64,000 nt of DNA from Niabella agricola (GCF_021538615.1 NZ_JAJHIZ010000003.1:806001-870000), one strand, 5' to 3'; positions 37,608 through 47,245 are shown, counted from the stretch's first letter. Numbers and translations are program-made. Notes: a model not told the origin generated them from the letters alone.

Positions 37608-38213
37608 ATGTCACCCCCGAACAACTGCATTTTTTTGAGCACCGCATGGCTACTTTTTGTCTTTACCCTCACCCTCTTTGCCGGTTGCTCGTCCGGCGCG
37701 GAAGATAAGGGGCAAACCGGAAAAACACTACAGGCCGATAAAGATTCCATCATGGCTACCATCGAAAAAGAAACGCGCTCGTTTTTTGCACGTGATTACG
37801 AAAGCTGGAAGTCTACCTACGTACATGAAGACTACGCCTTCCAGGCCTGGAGCAACCGGGACGGCACGTTTGATGCAAGCGTTGGATGGCCCGGCATCGA
37901 TAACTCCGTAGGACGATATATCCACGATAATCCGGAGCCGCAAACGGGCACCAACCCCATTGTGGAGCGGAGAAGGATCACCTTCAAATTCTACGGTAAG
38001 GACGCCTGCTATTTAACATGGGATCAGTACAACAGCAACAAGGATGGCAATTTCAGGCACAGTAAGGAAGTGCGGGTAATGGAAAAACAGAACGGCCAAT
38101 GGAAGATCGTTTGCGTGGCCGCTTTCTGGGATTACGTAAATATCATACCCGCGAACCAGTTAAAAGATATCCAAAGCCTGGATAAGGAGAACCGGGGCAC
38201 CAACAAACTGTAA
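37608..38213 (+). CDS. Lipoprotein with NTF2-like (SnoaL/DUF4440-type) domain
   Basis: From the ATG at 37608 the protein has 201 residues. The lipoprotein signal runs to LTLFAGC near residue 27. The remaining segment DSIMATIEKETRSFFARDYE, followed by a Trp-rich helix and then strands EVRVMEKQNGQWKIVCVAAFWDY, is the NTF2-like cone fold used by SnoaL and DUF4440 proteins. Such domains bind small ligands or are scaffolds, and function cannot be assigned. The frame runs to 37500, and the chosen start gives a standard signal. No operon partner is evident. Confidence 0.75.
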   Translation: MSPPNNCIFLSTAWLLFVFTLTLFAGCSSGAEDKGQTGKTLQADKDSIMATIEKETRSFFARDYESWKSTYVHEDYAFQAWSNRDGTFDASVGWPGIDNSVGRYIHDNPEPQTGTNPIVERRRITFKFYGKDACYLTWDQYNSNKDGNFRHSKEVRVMEKQNGQWKIVCVAAFWDYVNIIPANQLKDIQSLDKENRGTNKL

Positions 38214-38338
38214 AGCTTGCAACGGTGCGGGCATCCGCTGCAATCGCTTATTATAATTGTACCTGCACGCAACGGGCAGGGGGATTGTCTGTGACCGGGA
38301 TTGATGATTCAAAACCATCGGTCACGGGCCGCCGGCGA

Positions 38339-38770
38339 TCATTCCGGCACTTTGTGAAAAGTAATGGCCACCCGGTTCAGCATATTCATATGCGCAACAG
38401 CCAGCGCAAGATCGACCAGGTCTTTATCCTGGAAATGCTGTCTTGCTTCATTATAAACGGTCTCGCTCACTTCCTGGCCGGGCAATAGGGTGATGGCTTC
38501 TGCATAGGCCAGCGCCGCTTTCTCCTGCGGGGTAAAAAAAGGCATATATTTCCAATTAGATACGCCGTTAAGCCTCCGGGGATCCTCCCCTTCCCGTATG
38601 GCATCCTTCCAATGCAGGTCTACACAGTACGGACATCCGTTGATCTGCGAAACGCGGAGGTATACCAGGTGTAAAAGAGCGGGTGCCAGATCGGTTTTCT
38701 TCAGATATCCATACATGGCCAGCAGGGTTCTATATCCTTCCGGAGCAGTTATCGCATAATCGATACGCAT
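38339..38770 (-). CDS. Carboxymuconolactone decarboxylase (AhpD-like) family protein
   Basis: The protein has 143 residues with the AhpD-like core: the redox CxxC in NGCPYCVDLHWKDA, the helix EKAALAYAEAITLL and the terminal helix region MNMLNRVAITFHKVP. AhpD-type proteins with CxxC act as peroxidase reductants, whereas carboxymuconolactone decarboxylases of catabolic pathways lack this pair. An alkylhydroperoxidase role is more likely. No ahpC is adjacent. A -7-like TACTTTAG lies upstream on this strand. Confidence 0.85.
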   Translation of the reverse strand: MRIDYAITAPEGYRTLLAMYGYLKKTDLAPALLHLVYLRVSQINGCPYCVDLHWKDAIREGEDPRRLNGVSNWKYMPFFTPQEKAALAYAEAITLLPGQEVSETVYNEARQHFQDKDLVDLALAVAHMNMLNRVAITFHKVPE

Positions 38771-38909
38771 AAATAATTTTTGCGCTAAAGTAATGATATT
38801 TTACACGCAGGTTGGAGACAGGCCCTTCGGGAAGGTAAAATAACCAATAAGAAATAATAAATGTTGAAGTAAGGTTACCGTTACTGCTTGGTGATCTTGC
38901 TCCAAATCT

Positions 38910-39110
38910 AAACTTTAAACTTTGAATGTTAAACCTCTCCCTGCAGAATGTGAAATAGTCAGTGTAAAATTTTAAATGTAAAAGTGATGATGCCGCTACT
39001 GTTGGGTAATTTCAGCTCTGTAAAAGATCAAAAGACCCTGGAATTGAGCATCGCACTTCAAGCAGAAACGAATGCACAACCTGAAACTTAAATCTGGAAC
39101 CTGAAACCTC
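38910..39110. repeat. Heptamer-phased arrays between the AhpD-like gene and purK
   Basis: AAAC or GAAT words occur at 38910, 38917, 38924 and 38931 (perfect 7-base phase). AAC-type words end at 39080, 39087, 39094, 39100 and 39107 (one 6-base step). Units are CTTTAAA- and CCTGAAA-like. The 403-base gap 38771-39173 shows no gene. Confidence 0.65.
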
Positions 39111-39161
39111 TAAAAGCACATGCATAAAAACGGGATTTCACATACCGAATCGCAAACTCCC

Positions 39162-39169
39162 TATCTTTG
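39162..39169 (+). promoter_or_regulatory. -7 promoter box of purK
   Basis: TATCTTTG matches TAnnTTTG exactly. The ATG at 39174 is 4 bases downstream, so transcription would start at or inside the codon region and the mRNA is probably leaderless. Confidence 0.6.
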
Positions 39170-39173
39170 CGCC

Positions 39174-40301
39174 ATGCAAAAAGTAGGTATTCTTGGCGGC
39201 GGCCAGTTAGGAAGGATGTTGTTGCAGGCAGCGGCAAACTACCCTGTTGAAACATATGTGCTGGAAAACGACCCCCATGCTCCGGCAGCGCATCTCTGCC
39301 ATCATTTTGTCCAGGGAGATATCCGGGATTACGAAACGGTTTACAATTTTGGGAAAGGCCTGGATGCACTGACCATTGAGATTGAAAATGTAAATGTAGA
39401 TGCACTGGAAGCACTGGAAAATGAAGGAGTAAATGTCATTCCCCGTCCTTCAGTACTGCGCACCATCCGGAATAAAGCCACGCAAAAAAAATATTATACC
39501 GACCACCAGATCCCTACCTCCCCCTACCTGCTTACCCACAATATCCAGGAGCTGGCGGAACAACAGGCATTTTTCCCGGCCGTGCACAAAATTGCCGAAG
39601 GCGGATACGACGGGCGCGGCGTTCAGATCATCCATGACGAAACCGATGTTCCCAAGGGTTTTGACGCCCTGTCGGTGCTGGAAAAACTGGTAGATGTGGA
39701 AAAAGAGATCGCCATGATGATCGCCGTGGGCCAGTCTGGCGAAATTGCCATTTACCCTGCCGTTCAAATGGTTTTTGACAAAAGCCTCAACCTGCTCGAC
39801 TTTCAGTTATGCCCAGCCGATATTGAAGAAAAGACCTACTGGAAAGCAGAGGCCATTGCACTGACCACGGTTAAGAATTTCAACTCACCCGGTATTTTCG
39901 CCGTAGAACTGTTTGTTACGCCCGGCGGGGATGTGCTGGTAAACGAAACAGCTCCGCGTGTGCATAACAGCGGACACCATACCATTGAAGCACATTATAG
40001 TTCCCAGTTCGATATGGTTTGGCGGATCCTGCTGAGTTATCCGTTGGGCAACACCGAAGCCATCCTCCCTTCCGTAATGCTCAATATCATCGGCAAAGAA
40101 GGTTATTCCGGCGATGCGGTATACCAGGGACTGGATGAGATGCTGAAGATTGAAAACGCTTTTTTTCACCTGTATGGAAAAAGGCAAACCAAACCCGGAC
40201 GTAAAATGGGGCATGTGACCGTCATCAGTAAGGAGAAGGCGGATCTTTTACACAAAGCGAATAAGATCAAACACGGGCTTTCGGTGATCGCCGGAAATTA
40301 A
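39174..40301 (+). CDS. purK: 5-(carboxyamino)imidazole ribonucleotide synthase
   Basis: The protein has 375 residues, normal for PurK. It starts MQKVGILGGGQLGRML and carries the ATP-grasp features: KIAEGGYDGRGVQII (the phosphate-binding loop), then VAVELFVTPGGDVLVNETAPRVHNSGH with the metal-binding Glu and Asn. PurK carboxylates AIR with bicarbonate and ATP in purine synthesis. The frame continues to 39120, but the promoter box at 39162 and the family start both place the ATG at 39174. purE is not seen here. Confidence 0.95.
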   Translation: MQKVGILGGGQLGRMLLQAAANYPVETYVLENDPHAPAAHLCHHFVQGDIRDYETVYNFGKGLDALTIEIENVNVDALEALENEGVNVIPRPSVLRTIRNKATQKKYYTDHQIPTSPYLLTHNIQELAEQQAFFPAVHKIAEGGYDGRGVQIIHDETDVPKGFDALSVLEKLVDVEKEIAMMIAVGQSGEIAIYPAVQMVFDKSLNLLDFQLCPADIEEKTYWKAEAIALTTVKNFNSPGIFAVELFVTPGGDVLVNETAPRVHNSGHHTIEAHYSSQFDMVWRILLSYPLGNTEAILPSVMLNIIGKEGYSGDAVYQGLDEMLKIENAFFHLYGKRQTKPGRKMGHVTVISKEKADLLHKANKIKHGLSVIAGN

Positions 40302-40381
40302 ATGCGTTAAGCAGCCTGTGTAAAAAGCCGGTGCGCAAGCATCTTTACAGCAATAATTTTTTTTCAGAAACAAAACCATTG

Positions 40382-40981
40382 ATGATGAAACGATGGCTTG
40401 CATTTTTGATTTTCCTTGCTGCTGCAACAACGCAATTATCAGCACAACTGCCCGCCCACCAGGAAGTAGTGAACAGCGCGCCACTTTTTATTGTTGACTC
40501 GGTGGTCATCGATAACATAGGCGATTTACGGCCTGAAGATATTGACTCTCTTTCCATTTTAAAAGGACAGGAAGCCATTGCCTATGCCGCCCGTTTGGGC
40601 AGAAATGCCGCCGGCGGTGTCGTACTCATCAAAATGAAAGATCCCCGGCGTTATCTTCCTGTAACAGCTGTTTTATTGCTGCGCAACCTAAAGCTAACCG
40701 CTCATACCCTTGTGATGGTAGATAACAAACTGATCGAAGATCCTATGCACTACCGGTTAGACACCTCAAAACCGGTACAGGTCTCTATAGAAGACATCAA
40801 CCGTTTCGGCTATATCGACACTTTGTATAAGCGACTGAAGATTATAAAAATAGTTACAAATCCGGCCAACTTCCGAACGGCTCCTGAAGGCCGCCTACGC
40901 AGGGATGTTCCGGCAGAAGGGCAGAAACGGAGCGTCTATATTCGTGGCACCAATTCTCAGGCTACTACAGCAAACCAATAA
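40382..40981 (+). CDS. Exported protein with TonB-plug-like segment
   Basis: The protein has about 200 residues from the first of two adjacent ATGs. The signal peptide is about 1-21 (ending LSAQ). The region VVIDNIGDLRPEDIDSLSIL, then KGQEAIAYAARLGRNAAGGVVLIKMK, has the layout of a TonB-dependent receptor plug (the I-x-D-I-x-S-I-x-V-L-K-G and NGVI-I-T pattern). No beta-barrel follows, since the protein ends near residue 199. Possible readings are a plug-like stand-alone domain, as in peptidoglycan- or receptor-associated proteins of this phylum, or a truncated receptor. It ends 7 bases from the convergent hutG stop. Confidence 0.7.
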   Translation: MMKRWLAFLIFLAAATTQLSAQLPAHQEVVNSAPLFIVDSVVIDNIGDLRPEDIDSLSILKGQEAIAYAARLGRNAAGGVVLIKMKDPRRYLPVTAVLLLRNLKLTAHTLVMVDNKLIEDPMHYRLDTSKPVQVSIEDINRFGYIDTLYKRLKIIKIVTNPANFRTAPEGRLRRDVPAEGQKRSVYIRGTNSQATTANQ

Positions 40982-40988
40982 CACTGCA

Positions 40989-41966
40989 TCACCGGTCATG
41001 ATCACTCACCAGCCTGAAAATAAGATCCGCTGCCAGCTTCGCGGTCCGTTGGTCGATGTCAAATGCAGGATTTAATTCGGCAATATCAAACGAAATGAGT
41101 TTTGGCGAACCATAAACCTGTTTGAACAGGGTTTGAAAACAATGTCCTGGTTCGATACCGTTAAAAGCCGTAGCACTGACACCAGGGGCATAGGGTGCAG
41201 CAAATACATCCATATCAATGGTCAGGTACAGCTCATCAACCTTGTTGATGAACTGCTGCAGTTGTTGTTGCAGAGCGGGCAGGTGCTCCGGACAGATGGC
41301 ATTTGCTTCTATATGGGGTACACCCAGTGCCGCCGCCGTTTGAAATAATTGCGGCGTATTGCTGACCCGCTGGATTCCGACAGAGAAGTATGCCAATGCC
41401 TGTTGCTGCAGTCCCAGTTCGCCGGCAATCTGGTAAAACCCGGTACCCGAGCTGACCCCGGCCGCTCCCGGCGCCCTCAGGTCAAAATGCGCATCAAAGT
41501 TGATGATCCCGGTTATGCCTTTATTGTGCCCCCTTTCCCGAATCCCCTTGAAATGTCCGTATACCACTTCATGCCCACCTCCCAGTACAACCGGGAAACC
41601 CTTTCCTTTTAAGATTGTACCTACCGCAACCGCCAGCTGTTCCTGGGCGGCTTCCAGGTTACCGTCTTCACAGGTAATATCTCCCGCATCGTAAAGTATT
41701 ACCTCCGGGCCATGATGTACCGGCAGGTTCCTTAAAACCGAACGGATGGCTTCGGGTCCCTGTGCGGCTCCCGGCCTTCCCTCGTTGCGCCGCACGCCTT
41801 CATCGCAGGCAAACCCCAGCAATACAAAGGCCCCTGCCAGGCCGGAAACAGGTGCATTTAAATTCAGTAACCGAACCACCTGGTGCCAGCGCTGGTATGC
41901 AGGCGCCGTACCATCAACACGTCCGTGCCAGCATGCTGCATTCGAAAGTTGGTATCGCTCTATCAT
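40989..41966 (-). CDS. hutG: Formimidoylglutamase (arginase superfamily)
   Basis: The protein has 325 residues with the ureohydrolase metal ligands: His in GGGHEVVYG, the DAHFD triad, and DMDVFAAPYAPGV. In a hut cluster this points to HutG, which hydrolyses N-formimino-glutamate to glutamate and formamide. Arginase or agmatinase activity is the alternative by fold. The gene is 221 bases from hutU, so co-transcription is likely but not close. It is the last of the minus-strand hut set (hutH-hutI-hutU-hutG). Confidence 0.9.
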   Translation of the reverse strand: MIERYQLSNAACWHGRVDGTAPAYQRWHQVVRLLNLNAPVSGLAGAFVLLGFACDEGVRRNEGRPGAAQGPEAIRSVLRNLPVHHGPEVILYDAGDITCEDGNLEAAQEQLAVAVGTILKGKGFPVVLGGGHEVVYGHFKGIRERGHNKGITGIINFDAHFDLRAPGAAGVSSGTGFYQIAGELGLQQQALAYFSVGIQRVSNTPQLFQTAAALGVPHIEANAICPEHLPALQQQLQQFINKVDELYLTIDMDVFAAPYAPGVSATAFNGIEPGHCFQTLFKQVYGSPKLISFDIAELNPAFDIDQRTAKLAADLIFRLVSDHDR

Positions 41967-41990
41967 GAGATTTGAATTATCGTTTTTAGT

Positions 41991-42193
41991 ATCATCAAGT
42001 ATTAAACGAAGTTTAATCTGGAACTTCTGGTTTTTAGCCAGGTGATCGGGCTCTGTGTTGAGCTTTGAATTTTGTTTTTTGAGTCTTTAGTTTTGCTTTT
42101 GAGTCTTTTAGAATTTATCCATGCCATCAGTCTTCCGTATCATCAAGTGTAAAACGGAGCTTGCCCTTGAACTTTAAACCAGGAACCTTAAAC
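41991..42193. repeat. Short direct repeat and heptamer array in the hutU-hutG gap
   Basis: TATCATCAAG occurs at 41991 and 42138 with similar flanks (AAACGAAGTTT and AAACGGAGCTT), 147 bases apart. At 42169, 42176, 42183 and 42190, GAAC/AAAC words stand in perfect 7-base phase and run into the hutU stop codon (42188-42190). No gene is seen in the 221-base gap. Confidence 0.6.
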
Positions 42194-44188
42194 CAATCCC
42201 TCCAGCAGCCGGTCATCTACCAGATGCGGGCGCGTTACGTTTAACAAAGGTGTGCGTTCCAGCTCCCGTTCCAGGGCTTCCAGTGCCTCCGGGTTGCGGG
42301 CCCAGGCCCTGCGGGCGATACCGTTGTTTACATCAAAAAATAACATCGACTGCAACTGCCGGTCTGTGGTTACTGTACCATCCAGCACCATTCCGAAACC
42401 ACCATTAATCACCTCTCCCCAGCCCACGCCGCCGCCGTTGTGAACCGATACCCATGTAGCTCCCCGAAAGCTATCGCCGATCACGTTGTGAATGGCCATA
42501 TCGGCTGTAAAGCGGCTGCCGTCGTAAATATTGCTGGTTTCCCGGTAAGGCGAGTCGGTGCCGCTTACATCATGATGATCCCGTCCCAGCACTACCGGGG
42601 CCGATAAGCGTCCGTCTCTTATCGCCTCATTAAAAACCCTTGCAATCCGGATCCTTCCCGCAGCATCCGCATAAAGGATGCGGGCCTGGGACCCCACCAC
42701 CAGCCTGTTCCTGCCCGCTTCCCAGATCCAGCGGATATTATCCTCCAATTGCTGCCGGATGCTGATGGGCGCCTGTTCTTTTAATTCCGTCAACACCTGC
42801 AGTGCCAGCTGATCCGTAAGCGCCAGGTCTGCGGCCCTGCCCGAAGTGCATACCCAGCGAAACGGGCCAAAGCCATAATCGAAACAGAGCGGCCCAAGGA
42901 TATCCTGTACATAGGACGGATATTTAAACTGATGCTTATGGCCGGCAAATACATCTGCTCCAGCTCTTCCGGCCTCCAGCAGAAAGGCGTTACCGTAGTC
43001 GAAAAAATAAGTACCTCTTTCCGCATGCCGGTTAATGGCGGCTACCTGCCGGATCAGCGATGCCTTTACCTGCTCCCGGAACTGCTCCGGATTCTCCGCC
43101 ATCATCTGGTTGGCGGCCTCAAAAGAAAGACCGGCCGGATAATATCCTCCGGACCATGGATTATGCAGGGAGGTTTGATCGCTGCCTACCGTTATAAAGA
43201 TAGTTTCTGTATAAAACCGTTCCCAAAGGTCTACCACATTCCCGATAAAGGCCAGCGACACCACTTCTTTTTTTTCCATGGCGGTCCGGGTTCGCTGTAC
43301 CAGGGCATCAATGTCTTCAAACAGTTCATCCACCCATCCCTGCGCATACCGCTTCTTTGCCGCTGCCGGGTTAATTTCCGCACACACGGTCACGCATCCG
43401 GCAATCGTTCCTGCCTTGGGTTGTGCACCGCTCATTCCACCCAAACCGGAAGTAAGAAAAAGCCGGCCGCCAAAATCCGCTCCCTGCCCTAACCGGCGCC
43501 GCATCGCGTTCATTAACGTAATGGTGGTGCCATGCACGATGCCCTGCGGACCAATATACATATAGGAACCCGCTGTCATTTGTCCGTACTGCGTTACACC
43601 CAGTGCATTGAACCGCTCCCAGTCATCCGGTTTTGAATAATTGGGAATCATCATCCCGTTGGTAATCACTACCCGTGGTGCTGCCGGTGACGATGGGAAA
43701 AGCCCCATTGGGTGACCGCTGTACATATGCAGTGTTTGCTCATCGGTCATTTGTGATAAATACTGCATCGTTAGCCGGTATTGCGCCCAGTTTTGAAACA
43801 CGGCACCATTACCTCCATATGTAATCAGCTCCTGCGGATGCTGGGCCACGGCCGGATCCAGGTTATTCTGGATCATCAGCATCAGCGCCGCTGCCTGTTG
43901 AACCCGGGCAGGATATGCATCAATGGAACGCGCATAAATGGGATGTTGCGGCATAAACCGGTACATATAGATGCGTCCGTACCGCTGCAGTTCCTCCAGG
44001 AACTCTGCCGCCAACGTTGCATGCCATGCAGCCGGAAAATAACGCAGCGCATTGCGAAGCGCCAGTTGCTGTTCCTCCCGGTTCAATATGGCTTTGCGTT
44101 TGGGCGCATGACTCAGGGCCGGGTCCGGTTGCTGATACGCGGGTAATGCATCCGGTATCCCCTGTTGTATTTCTTCCTGAAAGGTCAT
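42188..44188 (-). CDS. hutU: Urocanate hydratase
   Basis: The protein has about 666 residues from the ATG at 44188. This is longer than the roughly 550-residue E. coli-type form and in keeping with the long Bacteroidota form. Motifs are TSGLGGMSGAQPKA (NAD binding), GSDQTSLHNPWSGGYYPAG and DHHDVSGTDSPYRETSN near the C-terminus. It uses tightly bound NAD to hydrate urocanate to imidazolonepropionate. The frame is open to 44260 through a phased repeat, so the ATG at 44188 (MTFQEEIQQG) is preferred. hutI ends 125 bases upstream. Confidence 0.95.
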   Translation of the reverse strand: MTFQEEIQQGIPDALPAYQQPDPALSHAPKRKAILNREEQQLALRNALRYFPAAWHATLAAEFLEELQRYGRIYMYRFMPQHPIYARSIDAYPARVQQAAALMLMIQNNLDPAVAQHPQELITYGGNGAVFQNWAQYRLTMQYLSQMTDEQTLHMYSGHPMGLFPSSPAAPRVVITNGMMIPNYSKPDDWERFNALGVTQYGQMTAGSYMYIGPQGIVHGTTITLMNAMRRRLGQGADFGGRLFLTSGLGGMSGAQPKAGTIAGCVTVCAEINPAAAKKRYAQGWVDELFEDIDALVQRTRTAMEKKEVVSLAFIGNVVDLWERFYTETIFITVGSDQTSLHNPWSGGYYPAGLSFEAANQMMAENPEQFREQVKASLIRQVAAINRHAERGTYFFDYGNAFLLEAGRAGADVFAGHKHQFKYPSYVQDILGPLCFDYGFGPFRWVCTSGRAADLALTDQLALQVLTELKEQAPISIRQQLEDNIRWIWEAGRNRLVVGSQARILYADAAGRIRIARVFNEAIRDGRLSAPVVLGRDHHDVSGTDSPYRETSNIYDGSRFTADMAIHNVIGDSFRGATWVSVHNGGGVGWGEVINGGFGMVLDGTVTTDRQLQSMLFFDVNNGIARRAWARNPEALEALERELERTPLLNVTRPHLVDDRLLEGLV

Positions 44189-44199
44189 GTAGGTAAGAA

Positions 44200-44234
44200 T
44201 TGATATTTGAGACTTGAGATTTGAGACTTGAAAT
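44200..44234. repeat. Heptamer array upstream of hutU
   Basis: TTGA recurs at 44200, 44207, 44214, 44221 and 44228, five units in perfect 7-base phase (TTGAGAC, TTGAGAT, TTGAAAT). It lies in the 125-base hutI-hutU gap, just 5' of the hutU ATG. Confidence 0.75.
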
Positions 44235-44313
44235 CTGCGCATTGAGCATCCACCAGGCATTCAAACCAGCATCGACCTGGAATTGGGAACTTAAAAACCG
44301 GGTACTTACAACG

Positions 44314-45555
44314 TCAAACTATCCGCGCTCCACTTTTCCACACCTGCGCCGGCTGTAACCTTCCCTGCTGGTAGGGAATTTCCTGATAACTATCCGCATC
44401 ATAAACAATAAAATCGGCGCGGTAACCCGGGGCCAGTACACCCCGGTCCTTAAAACCCAGGGCCGCGGCAGCCCGGTATGTGATCGCTGCCAGCACCTCG
44501 GCATTGGTCAGCTTTTCAAAACTCGCCAGCACCGACGCCTGCAGCATCAGGTTCCCCATGGGTGCAGAACCCGGATTCCAGTCGGTAGCAATGGCCACAC
44601 TGCAACCGGCATCCAGTAATTTACGAACCGGGGCAAATTTGCAGCCTAACCCCATTGAGGCCCCGGGTAAGGCTACCGCCGCTACATCAGCATGCGCCAG
44701 CAGCGCAATTTCTTTATCCGTTGAATGCTCCAGGTGATCCGCACTTCTGGCACCCACCGTTATGGCTACTTCCGTTCCCGAAGGAGTAAACTGGTCGGCA
44801 TGTACCGTAATATCAAAGCCCATTGCTTTTGCGCTCTTAAAATAAGGCAGGATCTGTGCAGCTGAAAAGGCACTTCGTTCTATAAAGGCATCCACCCGTC
44901 GCGCCAGTTGTTCTTCTTTTATAACCGGCAGCAATTCGTTTACCATCAGTTCCAGGTAGGCAGCTACGGAACCGTTAAAGTCGGCCGGCAGCATATGCGC
45001 TGCCAGGCAGGTGGCCACGAGGCTTGCGCCGGTTATCCGCCGCGCTTCAGCAATAGCCCGTAAGCATTTTAGTTCTTCTGCAACACTCAACCCATAACCG
45101 CTTTTTACCTCAATCGTTGTTACGCCCTGCTGTAACAACGCGTTGGCCCTTTGCGCCGTCAGCGCTGCCAGTGCTTCTATCGTTAATGCCCGGGTAGCTT
45201 TTACCGTACTCCAGATACCGCCGCCGCTTTCAGCAATCTCCAGGTAGGTGCTGCCGCTATTCCGGAGTGCAAAGTCTGCCGCCCTGCTTCCTCCAAATGC
45301 AAGATGCGTGTGCATATCGATAAAGCCCGGCAATACCACGCCCTTTATCATCTGTTCCATAACGGTAACACCCGGTCTTGAAGCCAGCGTTTCAAAATCA
45401 TCCACGGCTTCGATCCAGCCTTCTTTCCAAAGGATACCGCCGTTCCGGATTATGCGGAGGGCGCTGTCTTTCAGGGCGCCTTTCAGCGGCAGCGCCTGCA
45501 TCGTAACAAGTTCCCGGAAGGGGCCGGCCAGGTAATATGCGATCTCCATATGCAT
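44314..45555 (-). CDS. hutI: Imidazolonepropionase
   Basis: The protein has about 413 residues from the ATG at 45555. It is an amidohydrolase with the metal HxH in GFIDMHTHLAFGG, a Lys/His region DITVHADQFTPSG and ATDWNPGSAP near the end. HutI opens the imidazolone ring to give N-formimino-glutamate. The hutH stop lies 3 bases before the ATG at 45555, so translation is probably coupled. A TTG at 45561 and an ATG at 45549 are other possible starts. Confidence 0.95.
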   Translation of the reverse strand: MHMEIAYYLAGPFRELVTMQALPLKGALKDSALRIIRNGGILWKEGWIEAVDDFETLASRPGVTVMEQMIKGVVLPGFIDMHTHLAFGGSRAADFALRNSGSTYLEIAESGGGIWSTVKATRALTIEALAALTAQRANALLQQGVTTIEVKSGYGLSVAEELKCLRAIAEARRITGASLVATCLAAHMLPADFNGSVAAYLELMVNELLPVIKEEQLARRVDAFIERSAFSAAQILPYFKSAKAMGFDITVHADQFTPSGTEVAITVGARSADHLEHSTDKEIALLAHADVAAVALPGASMGLGCKFAPVRKLLDAGCSVAIATDWNPGSAPMGNLMLQASVLASFEKLTNAEVLAAITYRAAAALGFKDRGVLAPGYRADFIVYDADSYQEIPYQQGRLQPAQVWKSGARIV

Positions 45556-45557
45556 GC

Positions 45558-47141
45558 TCAATACGTATCAAAAAGGTTTCCAAGTTCCGTGATATACGGC
45601 AGTCCTTCCTCCTGCGCAATGTGACGGGCCAGCGCAACCAAGGTTCCGGATTGTACCAGCTGCTGTACCTGCTCCAGGTAAGGCGTTAATACCTGGTCGG
45701 CTTCCAGATGCGGGATTACGCTCCTGATCCTCCGGTGCAATTGTTCCACAATGGGTGTGGGCTTCAGTGGTGCATGAAAGTCCAGGGCCTGCGCCGCACA
45801 AAGCAGCTCAATGGCCTGTATCTTTTCTACATTTCCCAGTACCTGCAACAGCTTCCGCCCGCTAACAGATCCCATGCTCACATGATCTTCCTGCCCGAGG
45901 GAGGTTGGAATACTGTCGGCACTGGCGGGAAAGCACAGGCTTTTATTTTCACTGGCCAGGGCTGCGGTAGTATACTGCAGGATCATAAAACCGGAGTTCA
46001 GCCCGGTAGACCGCATGAGCAGCCTGGGAACGCCCGGAGTGTCGCCTTCCAGTGAAAGGTATACCCGGCGATCCGCGATATTCCCCAGCTCTGCTGTGGC
46101 CAGGCAGGCATAGTCCAGCGCCATAGCCAGCGGCTGGCCGTGAAAATTACCACCGCTGATCGTAAGCGCTTCGTCGATCAGTAGCGGGTTATCGGTTACA
46201 GAGTTGATCTCGGTCTCCACCAATTCTTTTAAATGCAGCCAGGCCGTACGTGAAGCTCCATGTACCTGCGGAATACAACGCAGCGAATAAGGGTCCTGCA
46301 CCCGCGAACAATGGGCATGCGATTGTACGATCGCCGATCCGTTCAGCAGGTTATAAATGGTAGCAGCCACAAACTGGTTGCCCTTAAACGGGCGCAGCGC
46401 ATGCAACTCCGGATAAAAAGGTTTACCCGATGCACTGAGCCCTTCCAGCATCAGTACTGCATTCAGATCGGCCTGCATCAGCAACTGGTGAAAACGGGCC
46501 ACACCTGTAACCGCATGCGCAGCGATAAACTGCGTACCATTGATCAGCGCCAACCCTTCCTTTGCATGCAACCGCAGGGGTTGTTGCTGTAACAGCGCCA
46601 ATACTTCCGCTGCCGGCCGGATTTCTTTTTTATAAAAAACACGTCCCTCGCCGATCAATGGCAGGAACAGATGCGCTAACGGCGCCAGGTCGCCGGAGGC
46701 ACCTACAGAGCCCTGACTGGGTACTACGGGAATGATACCGGTTTCTATATGCCAGATGATCCGGTCGATGGTTTCCTCCCGGATGCCTGAATATCCTTTG
46801 GCCAATGCATGTACTTTAAGTACCAGCATAAGCATCGACAATGCCTGCGGAATAGGCGCCCCCATACCCACGGCATGGCTCTTCAGGATGTTTTCCTGCA
46901 GACGGGCCGTATCTGCGCTGTTAATGGAAGTGGTGCACAACGGACCGAAGCCGGTGTTGATACCATAAACCACCTGTGCTGAAGCCACGATCTGCTCCAC
47001 GAGCGCAGCACCTCTCCGGACCTGTTGCCGGCCTTTCTCAGACAGTACGCCTCTTAAGGTACCACCCGCAATGGCCAGCGCGGCGGAGATGGTCAGATGG
47101 TCCTCTCCATAAAGAAACGACTGTGTATGTATTGTATTCAT
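45558..47141 (-). CDS. hutH: Histidine ammonia-lyase
   Basis: The protein has 527 residues from the ATG at 47141, near the usual length. The MIO prosthetic group forms from Ala-Ser-Gly in GSVGASGDLAPLAHL. YGINTGFGPL and LTISGGNFHGQPLAMALDYA are the other family motifs. It removes ammonia from histidine to give urocanate, the first step of the Hut path. The frame is open to 47219, but the -7 box at 47217-47224 overlaps that start. hutH is the promoter-proximal gene of the hut set and is divergent from the LysR gene. Confidence 0.96.
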   Translation of the reverse strand: MNTIHTQSFLYGEDHLTISAALAIAGGTLRGVLSEKGRQQVRRGAALVEQIVASAQVVYGINTGFGPLCTTSINSADTARLQENILKSHAVGMGAPIPQALSMLMLVLKVHALAKGYSGIREETIDRIIWHIETGIIPVVPSQGSVGASGDLAPLAHLFLPLIGEGRVFYKKEIRPAAEVLALLQQQPLRLHAKEGLALINGTQFIAAHAVTGVARFHQLLMQADLNAVLMLEGLSASGKPFYPELHALRPFKGNQFVAATIYNLLNGSAIVQSHAHCSRVQDPYSLRCIPQVHGASRTAWLHLKELVETEINSVTDNPLLIDEALTISGGNFHGQPLAMALDYACLATAELGNIADRRVYLSLEGDTPGVPRLLMRSTGLNSGFMILQYTTAALASENKSLCFPASADSIPTSLGQEDHVSMGSVSGRKLLQVLGNVEKIQAIELLCAAQALDFHAPLKPTPIVEQLHRRIRSVIPHLEADQVLTPYLEQVQQLVQSGTLVALARHIAQEEGLPYITELGNLFDTY

Positions 47142-47216
47142 TAAAGAGCTGCTTATGGTGAACGCCTCCGCCCCCGGAATCGTTCCGGCAGGCATGGTTT
47201 GCGCTTGTTCATACCT

Positions 47217-47245
47217 CAAAGTTATTCCGGATTCATAATAACCAA
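47217..47245 (-). promoter_or_regulatory. hutH promoter (-33 and -7 elements)
   Basis: On the minus strand TAACTTTG (47217-47224) is an exact -7 box and TTG at 47243-47245 sits 18 bases upstream of it as the -33 element. The leader to the ATG at 47141 would be about 70 bases. Confidence 0.65.
47221..47242. promoter_or_regulatory. Candidate LysR-type operator
   Basis: The imperfect dyad GTTAT-N12-ATAAC (47221-47225 and 47238-47242) has the T-Nx-A form of LysR-type operators. It overlaps the hutH -7 box, in the divergent region next to the LysR gene. A second ATAAC is at 47270-47274. Regulation of hut by this LysR protein is an inference from position. Confidence 0.5.
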
